Positions 17,406 to 26,561 of a DNA stretch of 64,000 nucleotides are shown one piece after another. The first letter of the stretch is position 1. Each line of letters starts with the position of its first letter. The DNA lies in assembly GCA_024233005.1 (NCBI GenBank), contig JACKQE010000011.1, positions 124,001 through 188,000 on the forward strand, in the 5' to 3' direction. Position numbers and translations under genes: made by a program. The DNA comes from Akkermansiaceae bacterium (GTDB lineage: Bacteria > Verrucomicrobiota > Verrucomicrobiia > Verrucomicrobiales > DEV007). The notes below the pieces were generated by a model. The model saw only the letters and a list, made by a program, of their open reading frames with translations, did not search any database and was not told the origin of the DNA.

Positions 17406-18713
17406 CTAGCCCACGATTTCCTTCACCACGGTTCCGCTGACTTCGGTCAGTCGAAAATCACGTCCCGCGTGGCGATAGGTTAATGTTTCGTGATCGAGAC
17501 CCAACAGGTGGAGAATGGTCGCGTGCCAGTCAACGATCGGCACCTTTCCCGAGATGGCTTCGTAGCCGTAATCGTCTGTTTCTCCGTGAGCGTGTCCCGC
17601 CTTCACGCCGCCGCCCGCCATCCACGTGGTAAAGGCTTTCACATTGTGATCGCGACCGTCCGAGCCTTCCGCGTGAGGCGTTCGACCGAATTCACCGCCC
17701 CAGATGACAAGGGTATCATCAAGGAGACCGCGTGATTTCAAATCGGTGATCAGGCCTCGCATCGGCTTGTCCACCGACGCACAAGTCGCGGGCAGAGCCG
17801 ATCCGAGATCCCGGTGGTGGTCCCAGTCCCCATGATTGATCTCGACGAACCGCACCCCGGCTTCGATCATGCGCCGCGCGAGCAGGCACTTGCGGCCAAA
17901 ATCTCCGGTCACTTCCTCATCGATGCCGTAGAGCGCTCTCATGGCTGGGGGTTCTCTCTCAAGATCCATCAACGCCGGCATCTCGCTTTGCATCCGGTAA
18001 CCAAGCTCGTAAGTCTTGATGAGTCCTTCCACCTGCGGGTCGTAGGACTCCTGTTCAAGTTTCGAACGGTTGAAGGTCTGGATGAGGTCGAGCTCCGCAC
18101 GTTGTTCCTCCTGGCTGAGCTTGGGTTTCAAGTTGGGAACTTCGGCCCCGGCGATCGGACGCTTCGCAGTACCGATTCGTGTTCCCTGGTGGTGGGCCGG
18201 AAGAAACGCGCTGCCATAATTCTGCGCTCCCCCGAAACCGCTGGCCGGGGTGATGGTGACAAAGCCCGGCAGGTTTTCATTCATCGACCCGAGTCCATAG
18301 TGCGTCCATGCCCCCAGAGAGGGCCTCACAAATTGGGAACTGCCCGTGTGCATCTGAAGGTAGGCCTGAGGGTGTGCCGGGATATCGGTCTGCATGCCGC
18401 GGAGGATGCAAAGGTCATCCGCGCACGTGGCGAGTTGGGGAAAGAGTTCCGACATCCAATGGCCACTCCGCCCGTGTTGGGCGAACTTCCATCGGGAACC
18501 CAGCAATTGCGTTCCCTGACGCGCTCCCGGTTTGCCTGTGTCGGCGTTCAGCTTCGGCTTGTAGTCGAAGGTGTCGACGTGGGAGGGAGCTCCCTGCATG
18601 CATAGAAAGATGACCCGCTTGGTGGACTTCTTAGCCGCTTGCGCCGCGAGGGCCGAGAATCCCAGCCAGCCGAATCCCAGGGAGCTTGTCTGCAAAAAAT
18701 GTCTGCGGTTCAT
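17406..18713 (-). CDS. DUF1501 protein with Tat signal
   Basis: ATG 18713 gives 435 residues beginning MNRRHFLQTSSLGFGWLGFS, a twin-arginine (Tat) signal; starts further upstream would bury it. The body has the DUF1501 features of a sulfatase/alkaline-phosphatase-like fold: VIFLCMQGAPSHVDTFDYKP near the start, VEINHGDWDHH, and VIWGGEFGRTPHAEGSDGRD with DHN after it. It is probably folded in the cytoplasm and exported. It lies 13 bases after the DUF1549/DUF1553 gene. This two-gene pair is a hallmark of planctomycetes and verrucomicrobia; a role in polysaccharide or sulfate-ester use has been proposed for the family but no reaction is established. Confidence 0.92.
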   Translation of the reverse strand: MNRRHFLQTSSLGFGWLGFSALAAQAAKKSTKRVIFLCMQGAPSHVDTFDYKPKLNADTGKPGARQGTQLLGSRWKFAQHGRSGHWMSELFPQLATCADDLCILRGMQTDIPAHPQAYLQMHTGSSQFVRPSLGAWTHYGLGSMNENLPGFVTITPASGFGGAQNYGSAFLPAHHQGTRIGTAKRPIAGAEVPNLKPKLSQEEQRAELDLIQTFNRSKLEQESYDPQVEGLIKTYELGYRMQSEMPALMDLEREPPAMRALYGIDEEVTGDFGRKCLLARRMIEAGVRFVEINHGDWDHHRDLGSALPATCASVDKPMRGLITDLKSRGLLDDTLVIWGGEFGRTPHAEGSDGRDHNVKAFTTWMAGGGVKAGHAHGETDDYGYEAISGKVPIVDWHATILHLLGLDHETLTYRHAGRDFRLTEVSGTVVKEIVG

Positions 18714-18726
18714 GGTCCTGGAAGGG

Positions 18727-21258
18727 TTAGTTTGTGAAGAGGAAGTCCGCGCTGGCGAAAAGGGCCCGGCAGATGCTCGTCCAGGAGGAGAGATCATTGT
18801 GATCGTGTCTTTTGGCTGCTTCCCGTTCGGTCGGCAGCGGATCCCGGCACCAAGTGAGACGACAGGCGAGCGCGAAGCGCGTGTCGAAATCAGGTTCCTT
18901 CATGACCCGCTGTGCCATGGCGGTGGCCTGCTCGTCGACGAAGTCGCTGTTGAGGAGAAACAGGGCCTGAGGGGGAACGATCGTCGTGTCCCTGGAGCCC
19001 AGAACAAGGCTCGGCTCGGCAAAATCGAAGATCGAGAGAACCTCCGGCTGAACATTGCGGGCCACCGGCAGGTAGATGCTGCGGAAGTTCCCGCCCGCGC
19101 CAGCCAGTTCCTCCTCCTTCAGCACTTGATAACGCTGACCACCGACAGGGCCATCACCCGCCAAAGCGATCGGAGATCCGATCGGCGGCTCCCGATCAAG
19201 AAGACCGCTCGCGGACAACATGCTGTCCCGGATCGTCTCTGCGTCGAGGCGTCGGGCATTGCTGCGCCAGAGAAGGTGGTTGTCCGGGTCGGCCAGGAAA
19301 TTGGTTTCATCGTGATGGGAACCCAACTGATAGACCCGGCTCGTCACCATGCGCTTGATGAGCGTCTTGATACTCCAGCCGTCCGCGACGAACTGGCGGG
19401 CAAGATAGTCCAGCAATTCCGGGTGCGATGGAGAGGCGCCGCTGGCTCCGAAGTTGTCCACGCTCTCCACAAGTCCGCGGCCGAAAAGCCAGTGCCAAAC
19501 GCGGTTCACGATCACCCGCGAAGTCAGCGTGTTGTCTGTGGAAGCGATCCATTCGGCGAGTTCCAATCTGCCGCTCGCGTCGCCGGGAATCTCCAAGTCC
19601 TTTCCGCCCGAGAGAAAGGAGGGGATGCCCCGGGGGACTTTTTCTTCCTCTTTCGCGATGTCGCCTCGAGCGAAAAACGGACTGTCTCCGATGGTCTCGA
19701 ATCCACTGCTTTGCCGCCCCCCACTGTTCGGACCGCCGACCATGCCGCCTCTTTGCCGGCGCGTTACCGGGGAAGCCGTGACCGGCTTGTCGAGCACTCC
19801 CATCACTCGGGGCTTGGCCGTGCCGTCCGGATTGAAACCGGCCAACTCCACTTCGATCTGTTTGGCACTGGTCATCATCCTGACAATGTCGAACCCGTTC
19901 ACTTGGTTGCCTCCTTCGCCCCCCCGCTTCCGCGAGGCAAGGGCTTCCGCTTGGCGGGCGACAATGGCTTCGCGTTGGGAGTTCTTTTCCGCCCACACCG
20001 CGGGATCCATGTGGCGACCGAGCGTCTCCAGCCCTGCCGATGCGGTTACTTCAATCAGGCTCGAAGCGTTTCGTGCGCGGACGCCTCCCGGGGTGCCGAA
20101 GTGCGTTTCTGAACTCAGAAAGATGCCCGCGAGCGCCGTGTAGTCCCGTTGGGTGATCGGATCGAACTTGTGATCATGACACCGGGCGCAGGCTACCGTC
20201 ATGCCAAGGAAAGCCTGTGTCACTGCGTCAATCTGTTCACCTGCCAGCTCGACTGCGAACTGCCGGGGATCGGTTTCGTTGAGCCCCTTGGGACCCACCG
20301 CAAGAAAGCCGGTTGCCGTGAGTTTCTTGGCCCGGTCGGGTTCGCTTACCGTCGGCAGGAGATCTCCGGCGATCTGCTCCCGAATGAATTCATCAAACGG
20401 CATGTCCTTCGCAAAGGCGTCGATCACGTAATCGCGATATCTCCAAGCCTCCGGCAGGGTCATATTGACGTCGCGTCCCGTCGTTTCGGCGTAGCGAGCC
20501 ACGTCGAGCCAGTGGCGGCCCCACCGTTCCCCGAAGTGCGGCGACTCCAGGAGCGTGGCGACGATGTGTTCGTAGACCGCCGGGTCCGGGTTGCCCAGGA
20601 AGTGCGCCGCAAAGTCCGGTGAGGGCGGCAGGCCGGTGAGGTCAAGAAACACCCTGCGCAGCAGCGATGCCGGATCGGCGTCCCCGACCGGATGAATTCC
20701 TTTCTCTTCCATGGATGTCAGGATGAACCGGTCGATCTCCGTCCGGGCCCATTCGGAATCCTTCGGGGTCGGGACGCTCGGTGAGGCAACCGGTTGATAG
20801 GACCACCATGCTTTCGCCTTTTCCGGGTCGTAACTTTTCTGCACCATCGTTTCTTCTTTTCGCGGATCCGGCGCTCCCATCGTCACCCATTCCTCAAAGT
20901 CGGCGATCACAGAGTCGGGCAGTTTGCCGCCCTGCTTCTTCGGCGGCATCGCGAGATCGGGATCCAGATAGTGGATTGCCTCGATCAACAGGCTTTCCTG
21001 GGGTTTGAAAGGCACCACGGCGGGACCGCCTGCGCCGCCGCGCAGCATGGCCGCTCGCGAATCCAGCAGCAGTTCACCTTTCACTTTTTCCGCTTTCGCG
21101 GAGTGGCATTCGAAGCAGTGTTCCGCCAATACCGGACGGATTTTTGTCTCGAAAAACTGCACTTGATCCGCGGTTAACGCTTCCTCCGCGGACGAAGTCG
21201 CAAAGAGGAAAGTCCAGTAGAAAGCGATGGAAAGGTTGCGAATGAGCAAGCGGAACAT
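18727..21258 (-). CDS. PSCyt1-DUF1549-DUF1553 secreted cytochrome protein
   Basis: ATG 21258 gives 843 residues with signal peptide MFRLLIRNLSIAFYWTFLFA; the frame is open further upstream but without a signal. A planctomycete cytochrome domain covers about residues 35-135, with heme motif CFECH at 48-52 and DLAMPPKKQGG. DUF1549 follows (about 165-400; ERWGRHWLDVARYAET is typical), with a second CARCH heme-like motif near 355 (ARCHDHKFDPITQRDY). DUF1553 occupies the C-terminal 300 residues (VNRVWHWLFGRGLVESVDNF; WRSNARRLDAETIRDSMLSA). The protein is probably periplasmic and partners the DUF1501 protein encoded 13 bases downstream. The family's enzymatic role is unknown. Confidence 0.93.
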   Translation of the reverse strand: MFRLLIRNLSIAFYWTFLFATSSAEEALTADQVQFFETKIRPVLAEHCFECHSAKAEKVKGELLLDSRAAMLRGGAGGPAVVPFKPQESLLIEAIHYLDPDLAMPPKKQGGKLPDSVIADFEEWVTMGAPDPRKEETMVQKSYDPEKAKAWWSYQPVASPSVPTPKDSEWARTEIDRFILTSMEEKGIHPVGDADPASLLRRVFLDLTGLPPSPDFAAHFLGNPDPAVYEHIVATLLESPHFGERWGRHWLDVARYAETTGRDVNMTLPEAWRYRDYVIDAFAKDMPFDEFIREQIAGDLLPTVSEPDRAKKLTATGFLAVGPKGLNETDPRQFAVELAGEQIDAVTQAFLGMTVACARCHDHKFDPITQRDYTALAGIFLSSETHFGTPGGVRARNASSLIEVTASAGLETLGRHMDPAVWAEKNSQREAIVARQAEALASRKRGGEGGNQVNGFDIVRMMTSAKQIEVELAGFNPDGTAKPRVMGVLDKPVTASPVTRRQRGGMVGGPNSGGRQSSGFETIGDSPFFARGDIAKEEEKVPRGIPSFLSGGKDLEIPGDASGRLELAEWIASTDNTLTSRVIVNRVWHWLFGRGLVESVDNFGASGASPSHPELLDYLARQFVADGWSIKTLIKRMVTSRVYQLGSHHDETNFLADPDNHLLWRSNARRLDAETIRDSMLSASGLLDREPPIGSPIALAGDGPVGGQRYQVLKEEELAGAGGNFRSIYLPVARNVQPEVLSIFDFAEPSLVLGSRDTTIVPPQALFLLNSDFVDEQATAMAQRVMKEPDFDTRFALACRLTWCRDPLPTEREAAKRHDHNDLSSWTSICRALFASADFLFTN

Positions 21259-22030
21259 GACAAAATTGGAACCTGCCCGAATCCGAAAAGTTGCTGAACA
21301 GCGTAACGAATTTTCTCTTGTTGCGGAAAAGCGGGGATGAATCCACGCCTTTCCAGGCCTCGTTTTTACGTTCTGGGCGGCTCGTGATTGTCTCTTCGCG
21401 AATCCCAAAACTGGACGGCCAAGCATCTGAATGCTGAGGTAGTAAAAATGAACCCATGAAACAACAACACGTTGTGGCGCCAAACCTCCGGATCCTGGTC
21501 TCGGTCCTCGGCGCCTTTTCAATCCTTCTTTTTCCCGGCTGTGTTTTGAGATGATGGCGCTTCGGAGAACGTTGTATTGTTGAAACAGATAAGCCCAGGC
21601 ATTTTTCACCGGGGAACAATTTCATGCAGATCGGGTAAAGGGGGGAAAGACAAACAGGGCCATCAAGTCCGCAGGCGAGGGTGGCCCGCGTCTGATCGAC
21701 CCCATCCGTCAGGTGATCTAGGCCCTCTCCTTCCGCTGCGGTCGTAATTCCAGCCGCTCGGTGTGATGTCAGACATCCTCATTGCCGGCTCACTCGGTTT
21801 TGGCACCGTATAGCCGTGTCCATCATCCGGATTGTCCTCCCCGCGATCAAGCCCAACATCGAGAGCAGGAAGGAATTGACCCTGAAATTGTCGAATATTC
21901 AACGAGAGACTCTGGCAGCAATGCATGCTCTTCTAGGCTAAGCGCGAAGATCTACGGGATGAGGGATTTCAAAAAATGTTTGACGTTTTCAATTCGAGAG
22001 GGTTTTAATCGCTGAAGAAACCCCGTCATC
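21259..22030. other. 772-base region without a convincing gene
   Basis: Only short frames are seen. A plus-strand stretch at 21804-21941 could encode a short peptide ending in NIESRKELTLKLSNIQRET plus a few residues, with no recognisable family. The right end carries a promoter-like sequence for the following gene. With the gene remains at 23.4-26.5 kb, this may be decayed sequence. Confidence 0.35.
21980..22009 (+). promoter_or_regulatory. Putative sigma70-type promoter of the beta-barrel gene
   Basis: TTGACG (21980-21985), an 18-base spacer and TTTAAT (22004-22009). Each box differs from consensus at one position. Transcription would start near 22016, shortly before the ATG codons at 22031 and 22052. 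Confidence 0.5.
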
Positions 22031-23158
22031 ATGACCCACCCACCCACGATCATGACCCAACCCAAACATCTAACGTCATTCCTGTGCTTGCTAGTTCTTT
22101 TGATCCTTTGTGGCGCTCCGGGCGGCTCCGCCTTCGGCCAGGGGTGTATCGCCGTGCGCGGAGGGGGAGGCATTCCCATCGCCTCGGGCAACGCCCTGCA
22201 CCAGGCCAGTTATCTTGACACCGGCGACACGATTTACAGCTTCAGCTACCGCTGGTTGCACTCGGACCGTCACTACGTGGGCGATGTGGAGCAGCCGCAA
22301 CGCCAGGCGGAGCATACCCAGGTAGTCAATGATTCGCATTTCGTGGATCTCAGTTTCACCTACGTTTTGAATCCCCGTTTCAGTCTGGGGCTCATCGTGC
22401 CGATGGTTTACTCCGACCGCTCTTCCCTCTATGAGCACGACCGGGTGCACCGGCACTCCTCGCAAGCAATTGGAATCGGGGACATCCGGCTGGCTGGCTA
22501 CGGCTGGCTCTTCACGCCCTCCGCGGAGCGTCGCGGCAATGCCCTCATCGGTCTGGGCCTGAAAACGCCCACCGGCGACTATCGGGCGGATGACGTTTTC
22601 CAGAGTCCGACAGGTCCGGTGCGCCGTATGGTGGACCAATCGATCCAGCCCGGCGATGGCGGCTGGGGATTCACCGTGGAAGCCTTCGTCTACCACCGAC
22701 TGACCGACGGACTCACCGCCTACGCCCAGGGCTTCTACCTTTTCAATCCCGGTGATACCAATGGCGTCAGCACGGCGACGTCCTTCCCGAGACGGAATCC
22801 CTACGAGCAGATCATGTCCATCCCCGACCAGTACTCCGCGAGGGGCGGTCTGGTGCAGGATCTGGGGCACGGATTCTCTGTCGGCCTGGGAGGCCGAATC
22901 GACGGCGTGCCGGTCCGCGATCTGCTGGGAGACAGTAATGGCTTCCGGCGCCCGGGTTTTTCCCTGTTTTTGGAACCTGGGGTTTACTGGGCCAAAGAAG
23001 CCTGGACGGCGAGCCTGACGGTGCCTGTGGCGGTTTACCGGAATCGCCAGCGCAGTGTCGCCGACCGGCGCCTTTCTCAGGACACGGGAAACTTCGTCCA
23101 CGGGGATGCCGCCTTCGCCGATTTCCTCGTGACGGCAAGTTTGTCGCGAACCTTTTGA
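22031..23158 (+). CDS. Outer-membrane beta-barrel protein of unknown function
   Basis: The protein has 375 residues from ATG 22031, or 368 from ATG 22052; both keep the signal peptide (LTSFLCLLVLLILCGAPGGSAFGQ). The mature part has alternating strands with aromatic ends, such as FVDLSFTYVLNPRFSLGLIV, AYAQGFYLFNPGD and FSLFLEPGVYWAKEAWTAS. It ends in SLSRTF, a terminal aromatic residue typical of outer-membrane barrels. It resembles the transporter/MetA-like barrels of unknown substrate. It stands alone, with a promoter-like sequence just upstream. Confidence 0.7.
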   Translation: MTHPPTIMTQPKHLTSFLCLLVLLILCGAPGGSAFGQGCIAVRGGGGIPIASGNALHQASYLDTGDTIYSFSYRWLHSDRHYVGDVEQPQRQAEHTQVVNDSHFVDLSFTYVLNPRFSLGLIVPMVYSDRSSLYEHDRVHRHSSQAIGIGDIRLAGYGWLFTPSAERRGNALIGLGLKTPTGDYRADDVFQSPTGPVRRMVDQSIQPGDGGWGFTVEAFVYHRLTDGLTAYAQGFYLFNPGDTNGVSTATSFPRRNPYEQIMSIPDQYSARGGLVQDLGHGFSVGLGGRIDGVPVRDLLGDSNGFRRPGFSLFLEPGVYWAKEAWTASLTVPVAVYRNRQRSVADRRLSQDTGNFVHGDAAFADFLVTASLSRTF

Positions 23159-23393
23159 AAGCCGAAGGTCTCCAGCGAACAGAGGCACCTCAGCCCCTTC
23201 CAATCGACCGGGAATCCTGGCGTCAACGCCTGCACTTTGGGAGTGCGATCCGCTAACTGCACACTTATGAACTGCCCATTCGCATCGGAAGTGAGGTTGA
23301 CTTCGTCAACTAGGAAATTTCGAACCTGAAATCGCCCCTATTGTCCCTGCATGGTCAGGGAATTGGGAGCCGGTGGTGGTTACACTTCGCTGC

Positions 23394-23783
23394 TCAAGGC
23401 GTTGGGACCACCACGCAGCGAAAGCCGTCACTGCGCCAGCGGCGGTCGGCGGTCTGTTTGTCTCTGTAGGAGGAGAGGAGGGGGGCGCGTGCGCTGCTCC
23501 CCCAGGAGGCCCCGCGCAGGACGTGCAGTTTTTTCTCGCTGTTGAACCAGTCCCCGCACTATTCCCACACGTTGCCTCACAGATCATAGCTTCCGAACGC
23601 CTTGTGATACGAGACAACATCGCGCTCCACCCACAGCGCCGCGCCGACAATTTTTCCATCGGTGACCGCCAGAACGATCTCGGCATCGAGCACGGCTAAC
23701 TTTTCTGGATGGAAGCTTTCCTCAATGGCGGCATTGGCTGGAACTTGCGCCAAAAGCGCCGCGATGACGAGGAGGTGTTTCAT
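23394..23783 (-). pseudogene. Chimeric pseudogene: serine hydrolase N-terminus joined to FGE/SUMF1 C-terminus
   Basis: ATG 23783 begins a 68-codon frame with signal peptide MKHLLVIAALLAQVPANA, then DGKIVGAALWVERDVVSYHK, the usual N-terminus of class C beta-lactamase-type serine hydrolases. After KAFG the sequence changes to SYDL, TGA, GNVWE, TAG, CGDWFN, then LHVLRGASWGSSAR and SDGFRCVVV, stopping at TGA 23394-23396. That is the C-terminus of a formylglycine-generating-enzyme (SUMF1) domain, whose usual motif is AFGLYDxxGNVWEWC. The stop codons stand where a variable residue and a Trp are expected. The join falls on a shared Ala-Phe-Gly. The reading starts 4 bases after the PIG-L gene. A working enzyme is very unlikely. 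Confidence 0.75.
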
Positions 23784-23787
23784 GGCT

Positions 23788-24684
23788 TCATTGGGTTGCC
23801 TCAGGCGCCGGACGGGCCCTCCAGAACAGTTCTTCCGGCTTCATATAGGTAGCCGCGAGTTGATCATGAACCGGCGAAGTTCCCTGCTGATGATCCACGA
23901 GCGCGGCTTGTTTGGTTTCCGCCTGCGACTTGCTGAGTTTGAGACGGCGGTCGGGAGGTTGAACCGGTGGCGCGCCATGGACGACGTAGGTGAAGAAGTC
24001 GCCCTGAAAGTTGGCGTCCCTCACGGCATCACGGACAAACCAAAAGGCGGCGCGGTGATCGCCATGGGTGTCGCCTTCATGGGTGACATAGATTTCCTTT
24101 GGCTGGCGTTGGCGAATGATCTCCACGAGATCGCCTATCAAACTCGCTTTGAGATAAGGCGCAGGATTGCCATGAGCCAGAGAGTGATAATCCGGCACGG
24201 TCACGCCATACGTCTCGCTTTTCCGCGTGAACAACTGCACGAACGGCGCGCTGCCGTTCCTCGTGTAGAGGCTCTCCAGACCCGAATCGGGATAGCCGAG
24301 AAAAGTCAGATCTTCCTTCGGCAACCCCAGCCTCGTCATCGCGCGGACGGAGTGTGACTGGCGCAGCGCGCCAGCCTTGAGAAAGTCAGCGGGCCCCACT
24401 TCGGTTTGGTCCTTCTGGCCAACCGCCGCCGCGATGGCAGGATAGCCGTCGCCGCTCGTGATCACGACCACTCCCACCCGTCGATGATCTGCCAGGGCTC
24501 GAAGGATGATGCCTGCACAGCCGATCACTTCGTCATCGGGATGGGGCGCAATCACCAGCACATCAAGTGGCAATCGTTGAGTTTTTGTCGACTCTGCTTC
24601 CTGTGCCAGCAGGGAAGAGGTTGGTTGAACCGCCGCCAAAACACCGAACAAAGTGAGTATGGCGGAGCGAAGGACGAAGCTCAT
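23788..24684 (-). CDS. PIG-L/LmbE-family N-deacetylase, secreted
   Basis: The protein has 298 residues with signal peptide MSFVLRSAILTLFGVLAAVQ. The zinc motif APHPDDEVIGCAG (H48, D50, D51) and the downstream histidine motif GDTHGDHRAAF are both intact. The family removes N-acetyl groups from GlcNAc-type sugars. The signal peptide points to periplasmic or extracellular sugar substrates, which is inference. The start ATG is clear. The chimeric pseudogene begins 4 bases after its stop, so the ancestor of that gene was probably in the same operon. Confidence 0.85.
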   Translation of the reverse strand: MSFVLRSAILTLFGVLAAVQPTSSLLAQEAESTKTQRLPLDVLVIAPHPDDEVIGCAGIILRALADHRRVGVVVITSGDGYPAIAAAVGQKDQTEVGPADFLKAGALRQSHSVRAMTRLGLPKEDLTFLGYPDSGLESLYTRNGSAPFVQLFTRKSETYGVTVPDYHSLAHGNPAPYLKASLIGDLVEIIRQRQPKEIYVTHEGDTHGDHRAAFWFVRDAVRDANFQGDFFTYVVHGAPPVQPPDRRLKLSKSQAETKQAALVDHQQGTSPVHDQLAATYMKPEELFWRARPAPEATQ

Positions 24685-24750
24685 GCGCGGTCAGTGATTC
24701 CTTGCTAGACGGCATGGGTTGTCAGGCAAGGGGAAAAACCGTCCACTTGA

Positions 24751-24993
24751 TACCCGATCAGTGCCATCACAGAACCCAATCCTACCGAACTTTCCGCCGC
24801 GATCAAGCTCGGCATCAACGCTCACTCCAGGAGGTTGTGTGTGGTCCGCCAGGTCGACCGAGCCGCCTCGCAGCCGGTCAAAAAGCTGATTTTAGTCAAA
24901 CAGGTCACTTGCCCACCCTGCGGCAGTGCCAGAGCAGAGCGGACCATGCCGGATGCCCTCGGGCGCTGTCCGCGCCCTACTTCAGATCTTTGA
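24751..24993 (+). pseudogene. IS110-like transposase N-terminal fragment
   Basis: An open stretch without a start codon encodes ELSAAIKLGINAHSRRLCVV, then RQVDRAASQPVKKLILVK. I recognise this as the first 40 or so residues of an IS110-type transposase, where K-L-G-I-D-A-H and RQVDxATPQPVQK are usual; here the catalytic-site Asp of GIDAH is Asn. The similarity ends near 24900 and the frame stops at 24991-24993, inside the 3' end of the sialidase-like gene on the other strand. No inverted repeats or other transposase parts are seen. Recognition is from memory of the family. Confidence 0.5.
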
Positions 24994-26170
24994 GCGCGAT
25001 GCGGGTGACCACGAGGTCCTCTTTGTTGACCGAGTAGGCGACGTAGAGGGAGTCCTTCCAGACTCGCGCGTTCGGATATTGCCAGCCGTCCCGTTTATCC
25101 TTGCCCTTGAAGCGCATCGTCGTCGGCTCGCCGCGGATCAGCCAGGCGCGCTCAAATGTTTCGCCATCGCGGCTGAGCGCGATCGTGAGCAGGTTGCGTG
25201 GACTGGAGGCATTCCCGTTGCCTGGGTTGTTGATGAGAAAAGTGGTGCCGTCCGGAAGGGTTCCGGTGGCGTGGCGCGATGTGGCATCGGGAAAGTTTGT
25301 GATCCGGGGGACGCTCCAGGAGACGCCATTGTCGCGACTTGTGCTCGCATAGAGGTAGCCGCTGCTGTTCCGAAACGGCGAGACGATGACGCCATCGGGC
25401 CGAACAAAGGGACTCGGTTCGGTGTAGTCGAACACTTTCAATCCCTTCGGCAGGGATTCAGCGGGCGAAATGGAGGCTTCCTTCCAGCCGCTCATCCCGA
25501 GGGGATCATCGCTGTAGAGCATGCGCATGCGCACTTCACCGGCTTTCCAGCGGGCCCCGGCCTGCTCCCCTCCGCGAATGCAGCGTCCCCCCGGCAAAGG
25601 CAGCGGGCCTTCGATGAAGAACCCTGCGGCGAGTTTGACAGGTTCGCTCCACGTCAGGCCATCGCGGGAGGTGCGGGAGAAAAGAGCGTTGTCGTCATTG
25701 AAGAGATTGTGGGCGGGATAGTTGAAGGCGATGGTGTATCCGGCGACCAGCGTGCCGTTCACCACCTGGAAGCCCGCGCTGATGCAACGGTCGTTGACGC
25801 CGGGTGGCAGCGCCAACACCTGGGGCGGCGACCAGTTTCGGCCATCCGCCGTGCGGGCATAGACGACGCGCTGCCCCGGCCTGTCTTCATGCGCCAGCCC
25901 GCTGGACCACGAGCAATACAGTTGCCCCTGGAACACCGCGAGGCCCGGATGGTGGGTGAAGCGGAACCCGCTCTCCCCGGTGGCGCGATAGACTTCGAGA
26001 TGTTCACCGGGAATCGTTTTCAGTCCGAGCGTTTCCTGGTTCACCAGATCAAAGAGACCTTCGGTAACGCGGAACGGTGCAGTGTCGTCTTCTGCGGTGG
26101 CCAGGCTGCCAAAGCAGGCGCAGAGAAAGAGAGCTGCGCGAAGTGAATCGCCGAGCGGAGGTAAAGCCAT
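24977..26170 (-). CDS. Secreted sialidase-like (BNR/Asp-box) exo-glycosidase
   Basis: ATG 26170 gives 397 residues with signal peptide MALPPLGDSLRAALFLCACF; a TTG 33 bases upstream is a weaker alternative. Asp-box motifs that mark propeller blades are visible: ARTADGRNWSPP, SRTSRDGLTWSEP and STSRDNGVSWSVP. HHPGLAVFQGQLYCSWSSG near the start fits the substrate-facing N-terminal region of the sialidase superfamily. A six-bladed propeller acting on terminal sugars outside the cytoplasm is likely; sialic acid as substrate is not assured because catalytic residues cannot be fixed by eye. Sugar-related genes (PIG-L) lie next to it. Confidence 0.75.
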   Translation of the reverse strand: MALPPLGDSLRAALFLCACFGSLATAEDDTAPFRVTEGLFDLVNQETLGLKTIPGEHLEVYRATGESGFRFTHHPGLAVFQGQLYCSWSSGLAHEDRPGQRVVYARTADGRNWSPPQVLALPPGVNDRCISAGFQVVNGTLVAGYTIAFNYPAHNLFNDDNALFSRTSRDGLTWSEPVKLAAGFFIEGPLPLPGGRCIRGGEQAGARWKAGEVRMRMLYSDDPLGMSGWKEASISPAESLPKGLKVFDYTEPSPFVRPDGVIVSPFRNSSGYLYASTSRDNGVSWSVPRITNFPDATSRHATGTLPDGTTFLINNPGNGNASSPRNLLTIALSRDGETFERAWLIRGEPTTMRFKGKDKRDGWQYPNARVWKDSLYVAYSVNKEDLVVTRIALKDLK

Positions 26171-26290
26171 CACGGAGAATGCCACAGGAGAGGCGCCGAT
26201 CAATCATTTGTCGTGGCCTGGACATAGCTCCGTCAATCTCGCCGGGGGCGCACTGTTGTTCCTGCGTGCCGAGACTTGGCGGAAGCGATT

Positions 26291-26470
26291 GCCACTGAGT
26301 CCTTTCCGAGCCGGGGCGACACGCTGAGGTGGATCCGCTATTCGCGCTCCTGACTGGATGAAGCAGGCATCCCGTGGGGCTACTGGGAGATTGTCGGAAA
26401 CGACTTCGGTCTGTTCGATGAGGAAACCGGTGCCAGTGATGCGGAGAAACTCAAAGCGCTGGGTCTGTGA
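26291..26470 (+). pseudogene. GH5-like cellulase C-terminal remnant
   Basis: A plus-strand frame encodes SRGDTLRWIRYSRS, an in-frame TGA at 26351-26353, then LDEAGIPWGYWEIVGNDFG, then LFDEETGASDAEKLKALGL and a stop at 26468-26470. This is the typical end of a glycoside hydrolase family 5 protein (R-x-R/W-x-R helix, GIPWAYWE strand, FGIYD, final helix). There is no start codon or catalytic core upstream, so only the last 60 or so codons remain. The small phosphatase gene begins 91 bases later. Confidence 0.55.
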
Positions 26471-26561
26471 TCACGCTTTTGGGCGATGTCGGGCCGCATT
26501 TTTGCGCTGCATCTCCGATGGAAACCTCGATGATTTCGGTGAAGGAGTGCCCCCAAAGAAC

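Noticed and set aside
21804..21941. A short plus-strand peptide or second transposase relic
   Set aside because: It shares a few bases (cgcgatcaagc) with the IS110-like fragment, but the translation does not keep the motif and no family is recognised.
23290..23315. Small inverted repeat GTTGAC-ttc-GTCAAC as a recombination or regulator site
   Set aside because: A single 6-bp arm is expected by chance at this scale, and no second copy was noticed.
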